From positions 1 to 6,426 of the forward strand of contig JAQCNG010000160.1 of the NCBI GenBank assembly GCA_028275145.1: DNA of 6,426 nucleotides. The letters run 5' to 3'. Within the stretch, counting starts at the first letter, position 1. Each line of letters starts with the position of its first letter. Made by a program: the position numbers and the translations under genes. The notes below the pieces were generated by a model. That model was not told the origin of the DNA. It saw nothing but the letters and a program-made list of their open reading frames with translations, and did no database searches. Positions 1-5,578 of the stretch are shown one piece after another. The DNA comes from Halovenus sp. (GTDB lineage: Archaea > Halobacteriota > Halobacteria > Halobacteriales > Haloarculaceae).

Positions 1-531
1 CTCCGACTCCGCGCTCCGGTCGCCCCCGGCCAGTCGCTCGATGAACCCCTCGTTTGCCATCCCGCCCCCGGTCCCGGCGTAGTCTGGCTGGCACGGCGTC
101 CCGTCGCGCAGCGTCCCCCCGTAACCGTGTGGCGACACCGGGTTGAACAGGGCCAGTGACGACACCTCGTCTGGATGCTCGATTGTGTAGCGCATCGCGA
201 CACCGCCGCCCGTCGACCACCCCACGAGCGCCGCCCGACTCAGGTCGAGGGTTCTCACCAGCGCCCGGAGGTCCTCGGCAAAGTCCCGCAACCCGCGGGT
301 CGCGTCGATCGGTCGGCGCTCGGAGCGGCCGTACCCCCGCAGGTCCGGTGCGAGAGCCCGGTAGCGGTCCGGCAGGTCCGCCAGCAACTCACCGAAGAAC
401 CGCGAGGAGGAGGCGTTTCCGTGGACGAACACCACCGGCACACCGTCGTCGGCCCCGCTCTCTATGAGGTGTGTTTCGAGACGGTCCGTCGACACTGTCC
501 GGGACGTGACGCCGTTGGGAAGCGAGCCCAT
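1..531 (-). CDS. Alpha/beta-fold hydrolase, N-terminal 177 residues (cut by window edge)
   Basis: Reading leftward from the ATG at 531 the frame stays open to base 1, so the C-terminal part lies outside the window. The visible part has the alpha/beta hydrolase order: a strand leading into the oxyanion-hole motif VFVHGN (residues 34-39), a DLRGYGRS segment (63-70) typical of the family, and the nucleophile elbow GWSTGG (104-109) with Ser106 as predicted nucleophile. The catalytic Asp/His would be in the missing part. No signal peptide is seen, so a cytoplasmic enzyme is expected. The family includes esterases, haloperoxidase-like enzymes and epoxide or C-C bond hydrolases; substrate cannot be decided. 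It stands alone behind its own promoter. The start is supported by a TATA-like element about 28 bases upstream, which suggests a leaderless transcript. Fold assignment is firm, specificity unknown. Confidence 0.88.
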   Translation of the reverse strand, partial: MGSLPNGVTSRTVSTDRLETHLIESGADDGVPVVFVHGNASSSRFFGELLADLPDRYRALAPDLRGYGRSERRPIDATRGLRDFAEDLRALVRTLDLSRAALVGWSTGGGVAMRYTIEHPDEVSSLALFNPVSPHGYGGTLRDGTPCQPDYAGTGGGMANEGFIERLAGGDRSAESE

Positions 532-555
532 GTGCGCCCGTACGCACAATCATCA

Positions 556-561
556 GATAAA
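556..561 (-). promoter_or_regulatory. TATA-like box of the hydrolase gene
   Basis: On the minus strand this reads TTTATC, preceded by a C-rich run. Its centre is about 28 bases before the hydrolase ATG at 531, the spacing expected if transcription starts at or just before the start codon. No Shine-Dalgarno sequence lies between. Inferred from spacing and composition only. Confidence 0.5.
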
Positions 562-668
562 GACAGGGGGCCGTCGCCGTGTTCGGACGGCACTCTCCTT
601 GCCCTTAGCAATCGGGCGGTCCCCAGGTTGTTCGCCGGGAGACCTGTGGTTGTCACCGCGGTGGCCCG

Positions 669-1562
669 TTACTCGTCGTCGAGGTAGCTTCCGTAGTCCA
701 CCTCGACCCAGTAGACCTGGCCCTCGTACCGGACCACGTACTTCCCGGTGTCGTCTGTCTCCTCGACGGCCTGGTGTGTCCGGAACCGGTCGACCAGTGA
801 GTCGAACCCGCTGTTGTCCGAGTCATCGATGTAGTTTGTGCCGTTGAGCGCGTTCTCGAGGATACCACGCTCGTTCTCCGAGAGGTTGGAGAGTTCGAAC
901 TCGTACTGCTCACGCAGGCTAGTCGCGTACTCGCCGGCGCTCTCCGCGACGACTGTCGAGTTGTACTGGTACACGGTCAGCGTCTCTTGGGTCGCCTCGA
1001 CACCGACCGAGTAGGTCTCTCCCTCGTACCGAACGGCGTCGTACTCCTGGTCGGTCACCAGCACCGACGGGTCGGTCTGGTTCTCGGTGTAGGTGCCGAC
1101 AACCTCGAACTCGTACCCCGGTTCCAGCACGTCCTCGGGCGGTTCCGGTCTGTCCAGCAGCCCATCGACCGCGCGCTGGTCGACCGCGGGCAGGTCGGCG
1201 TAGTCGACTACCGCTCCCTCGACGGTGGTGGCGTTGTAATCGACACGGAGCTCGACCGCGTAGCCCTGCTGGGTTCCGGTCTCTGTGTACGAGATATCGT
1301 AGAACCCGCCATCGTAGCTGAACGTCTGCTGCTGGTCGACCGGGGGACGGTCGTCGACTGCGGTCACGGTCCCGTTCTGGATTGCGTCACGCACCAGTGC
1401 TCTGTCCTGTCCCGGTTGGAGGGTGTCGAGGTCACTGCTGGCCTGCTCTGCGAGCGAGCTGTTGTCCGCGGGGTCCATGCTGATCGACCCCTCGCCGGAG
1501 CACCCGGCGGTGGCGGCGAGGAGGGCAACCAGCGCGAAAGCGAGGAGTTTCCGTCTGTCCAT
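669..1562 (-). CDS. Haloarchaeal lipoprotein with three tandem repeat units
   Basis: This encodes a 297-residue secreted lipoprotein of unknown function. Residues 1-21 form a signal peptide: RRKLL near the N-terminus (compatible with Tat export), a hydrophobic stretch, then TAGC with Cys21 as the predicted lipid-anchored residue. The mature protein is very acidic, with only one lysine, so it should sit on the outer face of the membrane. Three related units follow. Each starts with a helix-like L...Q/E/R segment (about residues 48, 124 and 227) and ends with a strand pattern of the form YxG..Y.V.V; the YDG/YEG motifs are at 83-85, 179-181 and 279-281. The third unit ends soon after its motif, at the C-terminus. 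No enzyme motif is seen, so a ligand-binding or structural role is possible but unproven. The start is fixed by the signal peptide. I found no convincing TATA box at the usual distance. The gene is divergent from the one starting at 1662. Confidence 0.86.
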   Translation of the reverse strand: MDRRKLLAFALVALLAATAGCSGEGSISMDPADNSSLAEQASSDLDTLQPGQDRALVRDAIQNGTVTAVDDRPPVDQQQTFSYDGGFYDISYTETGTQQGYAVELRVDYNATTVEGAVVDYADLPAVDQRAVDGLLDRPEPPEDVLEPGYEFEVVGTYTENQTDPSVLVTDQEYDAVRYEGETYSVGVEATQETLTVYQYNSTVVAESAGEYATSLREQYEFELSNLSENERGILENALNGTNYIDDSDNSGFDSLVDRFRTHQAVEETDDTGKYVVRYEGQVYWVEVDYGSYLDDE

Positions 1563-1603
1563 ACACTGTGTTACCCCGGGCTACTGTGAGTGTGTTGTGC
1601 GAC

Positions 1604-1620
1604 GTTTCACAGCCCGAAAC
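1604..1620. promoter_or_regulatory. Small inverted repeat in the divergent intergenic region
   Basis: GTTTC (1604-1608) and GAAAC (1616-1620) form a 5-bp dyad with a 7-base spacer. It lies about ten bases upstream of the TATA-like element of the gene starting at 1662, and between that gene and the divergent lipoprotein. The position suits a regulator-binding site, but five base pairs is weak evidence. Confidence 0.2.
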
Positions 1621-1629
1621 AACTGTTAG

Positions 1630-1637
1630 TTTTTTAC
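1630..1637 (+). promoter_or_regulatory. TATA-like box of the gene at 1662
   Basis: TTTTTTAC lies in a short AT-rich island whose centre is about 28 bases before the ATG at 1662. No ribosome-binding site follows, so a leaderless transcript is likely. Inferred from position and composition. Confidence 0.45.
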
Positions 1638-1661
1638 GACTGGCGGGGCTGAACCCGACGT

Positions 1662-2327
1662 ATGGACGACAGCGACCGCTCTCTCGGCGACAGGTTCGCC
1701 GACGTTCTGGACAGCGTCGGTCTGGAGAATCTTACCGACGATTACCGCGAGCACAAAAACGAGGCGGACGAGGCGCTCGAACGCGCGTTCGCCGGCGACA
1801 CGGAGGATTTGGCCGCCGTTCCGGAGCTGGCGGAGGTGGACAAGGTGAACGTCCACCGAAACAACAACGACGTGCTGGTTCCGGTGGTCACCGTTGTCTT
1901 CTCCGGGGCAGGTGAACCGCGTCTGGGCCGGGTCTGGGAGATTACCGGCGAGATTCTCCGGACGGTGTCTCCGGTCTTTCGCGAGGAGTTTATGAGGCAC
2001 GTCGACGTGCAGTTTGCATACACCGACAGCGACGAGACAACCGCCATCTTCCGTCGAATCACCGCCCAGCCGGAGCTGTTCGACTCGTCTGTCCCCGTCG
2101 ATACTGCCGACCTCCGTGCACGCGTCGAGGCAGGCGACGACGGGGACGACGGCGTGCCACCGGTGAACTGGCAGCGCTTCGACGCCGACTCACCGGCGGG
2201 CTCCGGTTCGTACGCGGGTCCAGCACCGATATACGACGCCGCCTCCCGGGCGTCAAACAGCGCGGTCAGTCGGTGTCTCGACGACTACAACAGCGCGGTG
2301 TACGGCGGAGCAACCGGGACGTTCTGA
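1662..2327 (+). CDS. Acidic protein of unknown function, 221 residues
   Basis: I do not recognise this protein. It is acidic and has no signal peptide or membrane segment, so it should be cytoplasmic. Residues 1-60 are rich in Asp/Glu and look mainly helical. Residues 60-140 look like a compact alpha/beta domain: a strong beta strand VLVPVVTVVF (71-80), a predicted helix around VWEITGEILRTV (91-102), and a second strand VDVQFAY (114-120). From about 155 on the sequence is low in complexity (Gly, Asp, Pro, Ser, Ala) and probably disordered. The only cysteine, Cys205, is near the end, so neither a metal cluster nor a thiol active site is suggested. Start choice rests on the TATA-like box about 28 bases upstream and codon use typical of the window. 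It is divergent from the lipoprotein and convergent with the P450, so it is probably transcribed alone. Confidence 0.78.
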   Translation: MDDSDRSLGDRFADVLDSVGLENLTDDYREHKNEADEALERAFAGDTEDLAAVPELAEVDKVNVHRNNNDVLVPVVTVVFSGAGEPRLGRVWEITGEILRTVSPVFREEFMRHVDVQFAYTDSDETTAIFRRITAQPELFDSSVPVDTADLRARVEAGDDGDDGVPPVNWQRFDADSPAGSGSYAGPAPIYDAASRASNSAVSRCLDDYNSAVYGGATGTF

Positions 2328-2366
2328 CCGCTGGCTACACTGTCCTCGCTCCTTCACCGCCACAGG

Positions 2367-3740
2367 TCAGCCCAGACTGTCCCGGACCGTCCGGAGTTCG
2401 AGACTGTCGTCGACCGACAGCGTCGGTCCGGCGCCGACAGACAGACTCCCGAGCAGGCTCACCTGTCTGTGCTGTAAGAGCACCGCAACTGTGAGACGCA
2501 GTGTCAGGTCGGCCATCCCGGCCCCGAGACAGTGCCGGGAGCCGACGCCGTAGGGGATGTAGGCGAACTCGGGGGCCGCCTGTGCTGGCTGGTGTTCCCC
2601 CGGCAACGCCGACTCCCCGGTGAGCCACCGGGCGGGTCTGAACGCTGCCGGCTCCCGCCAGTGTTGCTCGTCCCGGTGGACCACCCACGGGGCGGGCACC
2701 ACCACAGTTCCGGCGTCGATTCGATAGCTATCCAGCCTGGTGTCTGCCGTTGGCTCCCGGAAGAGGAGATACTGGGGCGGGTACAGCCGGAGTGTCTCCT
2801 TGACCACCGCATCGAGGGCCGGGAGTCCGGTGATATCGTCGGGGGTGGGCCGTCGACCACCGACCACACGCTCCAGTTCGGCCCGGACCGCCGACTGGAC
2901 GCCGGGACTGTCGCCCAGCAGGGCGAGCGCACACGAGAGCGCCGTCGCCGTCGAGTCGTAGCCGGCAAACAGCAACGCGATCAGTTCGTCCCGTATCGTC
3001 GCGGGTTCCATCCCGGCACCGAGCATGATCTCGAGCAGCGAGCGCTCACCCTCTCCGTCGGCCACACTCAGAGTGCGACCGTCGGCCCTCGCGGCGGCGT
3101 CCTCGACGACAGCGTCCAGTTCCTCGTGCAGTGTCGTCACTGCCCGGCGAAACCGGCGGTTCGTCGGTGTCGGCACCGACTCGGGCAGATACGTCGACAC
3201 CGACTGCAGGTCCATCCGCGCGAGGATGTCCTCGGCGGCCCTGTGGACCGGTGTGTGCTCCCCGTCGAACTCCAGTCCGAAGAGCACCCTCGCAAGAACA
3301 TCGAGAACGAGCGAACGACACTCCGCGACCAGTCGAATCGGGCTGTTGTCGGGCCACTCCCGGACGCGCTCGGTGGTCCGCTCGACCACCGTGGGGGCCG
3401 CGCTCGCGACCCGCTGGCGGGTAAACGCCGGCTGGAGGGTCTCGCGCCGGTCGCGCCACTGCTCGCCCTCCAGCAGGACGAGACTGCCACCCTGCAGGCT
3501 CCCGAGTCTGTCCCGGACCAGGTCGGCTTTCCGGTATCTGTCGCTGTCGGTCGCGAGCACCTGCCCGATAGCCTCCGGAGACGTGACCAGACAGACCGTT
3601 CGGCCGGCAACGTCGAGACGGCAGACCCCCTCCGGGCGCTGCCCCCACCGGGAGAGTGCTCCGAGCGGGTCCCGGAGCAAACGCGGGATGTGTCCCACCA
3701 CCGGGAGGCGGCCGGGGGCAGACGGTGGCTTCTCGACCAT
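2367..3740 (-). CDS. Cytochrome P450
   Basis: A full-length (457-residue) heme-thiolate monooxygenase; the family inserts one oxygen atom from O2 into a substrate using electrons from a redox partner. Landmarks in order: a proline-rich N-terminus leading to PVVGHIPRLLRDP (13-25) with no membrane anchor, so probably soluble; a C-helix W95...R99 for the heme propionate; the I-helix oxygen-activation motif AGYDSTA (259-265); the K-helix ExxR, Glu315-Arg318 in KETLRLYPP; FRPARW (367-372), matching the PERF region; and the heme loop YGVGSRHCLG (397-406) with proximal ligand Cys404. Two departures are notable: Ser replaces the usual conserved Thr of the I-helix, and Tyr replaces the Phe that begins the heme loop. 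No ferredoxin, reductase or pathway gene is adjacent, so the substrate is unknown. A TATA-like box sits about 28 bases before the ATG. The gene is convergent with the one ending at 2327, with 39 bases between. Confidence 0.96.
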   Translation of the reverse strand: MVEKPPSAPGRLPVVGHIPRLLRDPLGALSRWGQRPEGVCRLDVAGRTVCLVTSPEAIGQVLATDSDRYRKADLVRDRLGSLQGGSLVLLEGEQWRDRRETLQPAFTRQRVASAAPTVVERTTERVREWPDNSPIRLVAECRSLVLDVLARVLFGLEFDGEHTPVHRAAEDILARMDLQSVSTYLPESVPTPTNRRFRRAVTTLHEELDAVVEDAAARADGRTLSVADGEGERSLLEIMLGAGMEPATIRDELIALLFAGYDSTATALSCALALLGDSPGVQSAVRAELERVVGGRRPTPDDITGLPALDAVVKETLRLYPPQYLLFREPTADTRLDSYRIDAGTVVVPAPWVVHRDEQHWREPAAFRPARWLTGESALPGEHQPAQAAPEFAYIPYGVGSRHCLGAGMADLTLRLTVAVLLQHRQVSLLGSLSVGAGPTLSVDDSLELRTVRDSLG

Positions 3741-3765
3741 CTGCTCTTTTTTTGTCCTGAGAGAA

Positions 3766-3771
3766 CTAAAC
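3766..3771 (-). promoter_or_regulatory. TATA-like box of the P450 gene
   Basis: The minus strand reads GTTTAG here, centred about 28 bases before the P450 ATG at 3740. The interval holds an A-rich run and no clear Shine-Dalgarno at correct spacing, so a leaderless or near-leaderless message is likely. The left arm of the 20-bp inverted repeat begins about 20 bases further upstream, where an activator or repressor could act. Confidence 0.45.
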
Positions 3772-3790
3772 AGCGCCGAAAACAGCAGCG

Positions 3791-3909
3791 ACTCATACGG
3801 TCGTTCGTGATTATTTTCGTGGCCACGTCACAGATACCGGTCTGTCAGGGCGTGATACACACAATTTGTTTCACCATGAGAATAAAGACTCACGAACGAC
3901 CGTATGAGT
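3791..3909. repeat. Perfect 20-bp inverted repeat, 79-bp spacer
   Basis: The left arm actcatacggtcgttcgtga (3791-3810) is matched exactly, as its reverse complement, by 3890-3909. The match stops abruptly on the outer side. On the inner side both arms run into a short AATAA-like tract, but no longer in register. I see no target-site duplication at the outer ends. Possible readings are a small invertible segment, a minimal transposon-derived (MITE-like) element of 119 bp, paired regulator sites upstream of the P450, or a long-loop RNA hairpin. The neighbouring broken tyrosine recombinase makes a recombination site attractive but does not prove it. Confidence 0.85.
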
Positions 3910-4076
3910 GTCTCGGGCCCCGAACCCGGTCCGGGCGACGACCCGTCCAACTCACCACGGGGTCCTGTCCATCGACACGGCTGTTCGTGTTCACTCGCAG
4001 TCAGAGTCGAGTGGGTTCGGAGGGACGGTGCTTTCTCGGGTTGCTCGCTCTCTTGCCTGCGTGCGTGTTCGCTCAT
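3828..4076 (-). CDS. Possible 82-residue ORF overlapping the integrase stop
   Basis: The ATG at 4076-4074 overlaps the integrase stop codon as ATGA, a common arrangement for translational coupling in compact operons. The N-terminal half is charged and polar (it begins MSEHARRQESEQPEKAP), the middle is rich in Gly, Pro and Ser, and the last 25 residues read through the right arm of the 20-bp inverted repeat into its spacer. That suggests the original 3' end was replaced or that the ORF is fortuitous. No domain, signal peptide or membrane segment is recognised. The overlap is the main support; composition is not clearly protein-like, so this stays tentative. Confidence 0.3.
   Translation of the reverse strand: MSEHARRQESEQPEKAPSLRTHSTLTASEHEQPCRWTGPRGELDGSSPGPGSGPETLIRSFVSLYSHGETNCVYHALTDRYL
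3852..3874. promoter_or_regulatory. Operator-like dyad inside the inverted repeat
   Basis: The pattern GTGAnACA, seven bases, TGTnTCAC has dyad symmetry at 8 of 11 position pairs around base 3863. This is the form expected for a dimeric helix-turn-helix regulator site. It is not centred in the larger inverted repeat (centre near 3850), so it is probably a separate signal. It lies over 100 bases from the P450 start, so which gene it controls is unclear. Confidence 0.35.
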
Positions 4077-5111
4077 TGGGATTGGATGTCGAGTTCGGTT
4101 TCAGTTGTCTGGCGTCGCTGTTCGAACTCCTCCTCGGCGCTGGCCTGGTCGTAGTACTGCTTGATGACTGCAATCGAGGCGTTGACGCGCTCGGCAACCA
4201 GCGCAATCGGAACGCCGATGTTGAGCTGCCAGGTGATCGAGCCCGTCCGGATGGTGTGCGGCGAGCGCGATGATGGGCACTTCGAGGAGTGATTCCGCTC
4301 TGTCCACTCGCAGGTATCCCGGCGCTTGCCGTGGGGGCAAAGACATCCAGAGACAGGGCTGCGTCGCCAGGTAGGACCAGGCCTGCAGTGTTGTAAAGCT
4401 CGGCCGGCCCTGCCGTGTAGCGAACAGCGGCTCCCGGCCGTGCTCGTCGTGGCGGTCGTAGCGTTCGCGGGCGATGTAGAACTGGAGGACATCACAGACA
4501 TCATCGGAGAGCCCAACCCAGCGCTCGGCTTCGTGCTTGTTCTTCAGCGGCGTGTCCGTCGCTGGTCGGTGACGGAACTCCAGTGCCTGCTCGTCCGGAT
4601 GGAAGTCACCGAGATCGAGACCGCGAATCGCTGCGACGCGAGCCCCAGTGTGCCAGGCAACCTCCAGAAACGTGTGCATCGACGTGCCGTAGTGCTCTCG
4701 ACTGTCTCGGAAGTACGAAAGCGCCTGTTCGGCGTGGTCCGGGTCGAGACGCTCCTCGCTCTGCTCCTCTTTTTTCGTCAGGTTGGGAATGTCGATGGAC
4801 TCCAGCAAACTCTCGTCGACCACCTCCAGCACGACGAGATACTCAAGGAACAGCCGGAGGGTGTTCAGTCGGCCCTTGATTGTCGTGGGGGCGTACCCCT
4901 CGGAGTTGAGATCAAGCTGGTACTCGTCCAGCAAGCAAGAGTCCAGGTCACCAACGGTCGTCACATCGTGCTCGTCGCACCACTTGAGCCACTGTTTCAG
5001 CCGGTTGCGATAGCCTCTGACTGTCCGCTCTGTCGAATTGGTCTTCCGCTTCTGTATCCAGCGCTCGACGGCGTCTTCAAGCGCCCACTCGTCGGCGTCT
5101 GGCCGGCTCAC
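4073..5111 (-). pseudogene. Tyrosine recombinase (phage-type integrase), frameshifted
   Basis: Tyrosine recombinases cut and rejoin DNA at specific sites, integrating or excising elements. Removing one base restores 345 residues. Residues 1-100 are the helical core-binding domain (ERTVRGYRNRLKQWLKW and PTTIKGRLNTLRLFLEYL). The catalytic domain follows, with Arg158 in HTGARVAAIRGL, a likely lysine near 190-192, HTIR (His285, Arg288), and Tyr320 in QYYDQ as nucleophile. Cysteines 253, 258, 267 and 278 form a probable metal-binding insert. The break is at an AAA run (4339-4341; TTT on the coding strand). Upstream of it the frame entered from 5111 is correct; without correction it runs on to 4101 and lacks HxxR and Tyr. 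The downstream part is open from 4516 to 4073 in another frame. I chose GTG 5111, not GTG 5129, because GGAGGTG lies seven bases upstream and the start overlaps the preceding stop. A sequencing error could mimic the lesion. Confidence 0.88.
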
Positions 5112-5242
5112 CGCGGACCACCTCCACACTGCATCGCGGCCAGCCCATCGGCCAGTTCCGGCGCGTCGTTCTCGACGGCCTCGGCGGCCACCGCCCGCAA
5201 ATCCTCGTCGACGATGCGCTGGCGGGTGTCGAGCGTGCCCAC
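5108..5242 (-). CDS. Possible 44-residue ORF coupled to the integrase
   Basis: This short frame runs from GTG 5242 to a TGA (5110-5108) that overlaps the integrase GTG start as GTGA. The peptide is acidic, Ala-rich and probably helical over residues 5-38 (for example RQRIVDEDLRAVAAEAVEND), which matches haloarchaeal protein composition better than random high-GC translation. The integrase Shine-Dalgarno GGAGGTG lies inside its last codons, so translation of the small ORF could feed the integrase. An in-frame TAG lies just upstream of the GTG, so the frame cannot extend much. No clear TATA box is visible at the usual distance; a GC-rich stem-loop occupies that position. I recognise no family. 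It could be a small directionality or regulatory factor, but that is a guess from position alone. Confidence 0.42.
   Translation of the reverse strand: MGTLDTRQRIVDEDLRAVAAEAVENDAPELADGLAAMQCGGGPR
5118..5125 (-). promoter_or_regulatory. Shine-Dalgarno sequence of the integrase gene
   Basis: The minus strand reads GGAGGTG followed by seven bases and then GTG 5111. The spacing favours 5111 over the GTG at 5129, which has no such element. Most other genes here appear leaderless, so an internal Shine-Dalgarno fits a second cistron in a polycistronic message. Confidence 0.55.
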
Positions 5243-5260
5243 GGCGGTGGTCTATGCTGA

Positions 5261-5285
5261 CGAGCGCGCGAGTCGCACGCGCTCG
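5261..5285. repeat. 8-bp perfect stem-loop upstream of the integrase unit
   Basis: CGAGCGCG (5261-5268) and CGCGCTCG (5278-5285) are exact inverted copies with a 9-base spacer. The structure lies 19-43 bases before the first start codon (5242) of the small-ORF/integrase unit, just where its core promoter is expected. It could be an operator, a recombinase core site or a hairpin. Its GC-only arms also make a chance palindrome more likely than usual. Confidence 0.5.
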
Positions 5286-5355
5286 AATCCGGGACTGCGT
5301 CTCGGCCTACGACAGCACTGCCTCGCGGGCGGTCGATGCCTCGGCCGTACCCGAT

Positions 5356-5365
5356 GTCTTAAGAC
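5356..5365. promoter_or_regulatory. Palindrome GTCTTAAGAC, possible TATA/operator
   Basis: This perfect 10-bp palindrome is centred about 25 bases before the ATG at 5386. Its TTAA core is in the right place to act as a weak TATA element for a leaderless transcript, and its symmetry would suit a dimeric regulator. Both readings are inferred from position. Confidence 0.3.
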
Positions 5366-5385
5366 CGGGCGCGCCGTTGGTTCTC

Positions 5386-5508
5386 ATGTCGGAGTGGACC
5401 GACGCGACTCCGTGGATCCAGCACGGGGTCGCTGTTTTTTCGCGGCGAATCGACCCTGAGAGAGTCACGTCGGCCTTAGTGAGCAAATATCTGGCCACGC
5501 TAAAATAG
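5386..5508 (+). CDS. Possible 40-residue protein
   Basis: A short frame from ATG 5386 (MSEWTDATPWIQHG...) to TAG. It has a balanced, protein-like composition with two tryptophans and a likely C-terminal helix (DPERVTSALVSKYLATL). A TATA-like palindrome lies about 25 bases upstream, giving the leaderless arrangement seen at other genes here. The frame also extends upstream without a stop, but that part is low-complexity Arg/Ala/Ser and looks like antisense to the small ORF and integrase start. I recognise no family. It may be a genuine small protein or the N-terminal stump of a gene cut by the AT-rich insertion that begins near its end. Confidence 0.35.
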   Translation: MSEWTDATPWIQHGVAVFSRRIDPERVTSALVSKYLATLK

Positions 5509-5572
5509 TTTTGGGTAGATTTTTTGTTCATAGTAGCCTGATATAGAATTAAATAGAATGAAACAATGTGAC

Positions 5573-5578
5573 TTTATT
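5573..5578 (+). promoter_or_regulatory. TATA-like box of the winged-helix gene
   Basis: TTTATT is centred about 26-27 bases before GTG 5602. This spacing supports the GTG as the start of a leaderless message, since nothing similar lies at that distance from the internal ATG at 5629. The wider region is AT-rich, so other TATA-like strings (for example near 5546-5556) exist. Confidence 0.45.

Larger units (their letters stand above)
3741..4072. other. Gene-poor stretch between P450 and integrase remnant
   Basis: These 332 bases contain no convincing full-length gene. From left to right they hold the P450 promoter, the left arm of a 20-bp inverted repeat, the palindrome CGTGGCCACG (3818-3827), an operator-like dyad (3852-3874), the right repeat arm and a GC-rich tract to the integrase end. 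One weak minus-strand ORF (3828-4076), listed separately, crosses the right arm. No tRNA or other RNA gene is evident. Confidence 0.6.

Noticed and set aside
987..1589. A 200-codon open frame on the plus strand
   Set aside because: It mirrors the lipoprotein in antisense; the minus-strand product has a signal peptide and internal repeats.
3791..3909. Inverted repeat considered as a classical insertion sequence
   Set aside because: The unit is 119 bp with no transposase, and I found no target-site duplication at 3781-3790 and 3910-3919. It is kept as an inverted repeat of unknown origin.
2532..4154. A 540-codon open frame on the plus strand
   Set aside because: It is antisense to the P450 and then crosses the inverted repeat. 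Its composition is Arg/Gly/Pro-rich as expected for a shadow frame, while the P450 on the other strand has every family motif.
3904..4164. Plus-strand ORF starting MSVSGPEPGPGDDPSNSPRG
   Set aside because: The N-terminus looks haloarchaeal, but it continues into Cys/Arg-rich sequence antisense to the integrase, and the only TATA-like string is about 21 bases upstream, too close. At best a truncated remnant.
5278..5297. CTCGAATCCGGG resembling a tRNA T-loop, considered as an att site
   Set aside because: The flanking bases do not form a T-stem or acceptor stem, there is no CCA-like end, and no second copy is seen in the window.
4326..5459. A 377-codon open frame on the plus strand
   Set aside because: It is antisense to the integrase and the small upstream ORF and shows no motif; long antisense frames are common in high-GC DNA.
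5307..5531. Minus-strand ORF of 74 codons beginning MNKKSTQNYF
   Set aside because: It starts in the AT-rich region with no properly spaced promoter, and its body is Thr/Ser/Arg-rich and lacks acidic character. The plus-strand 40-residue frame is slightly better.
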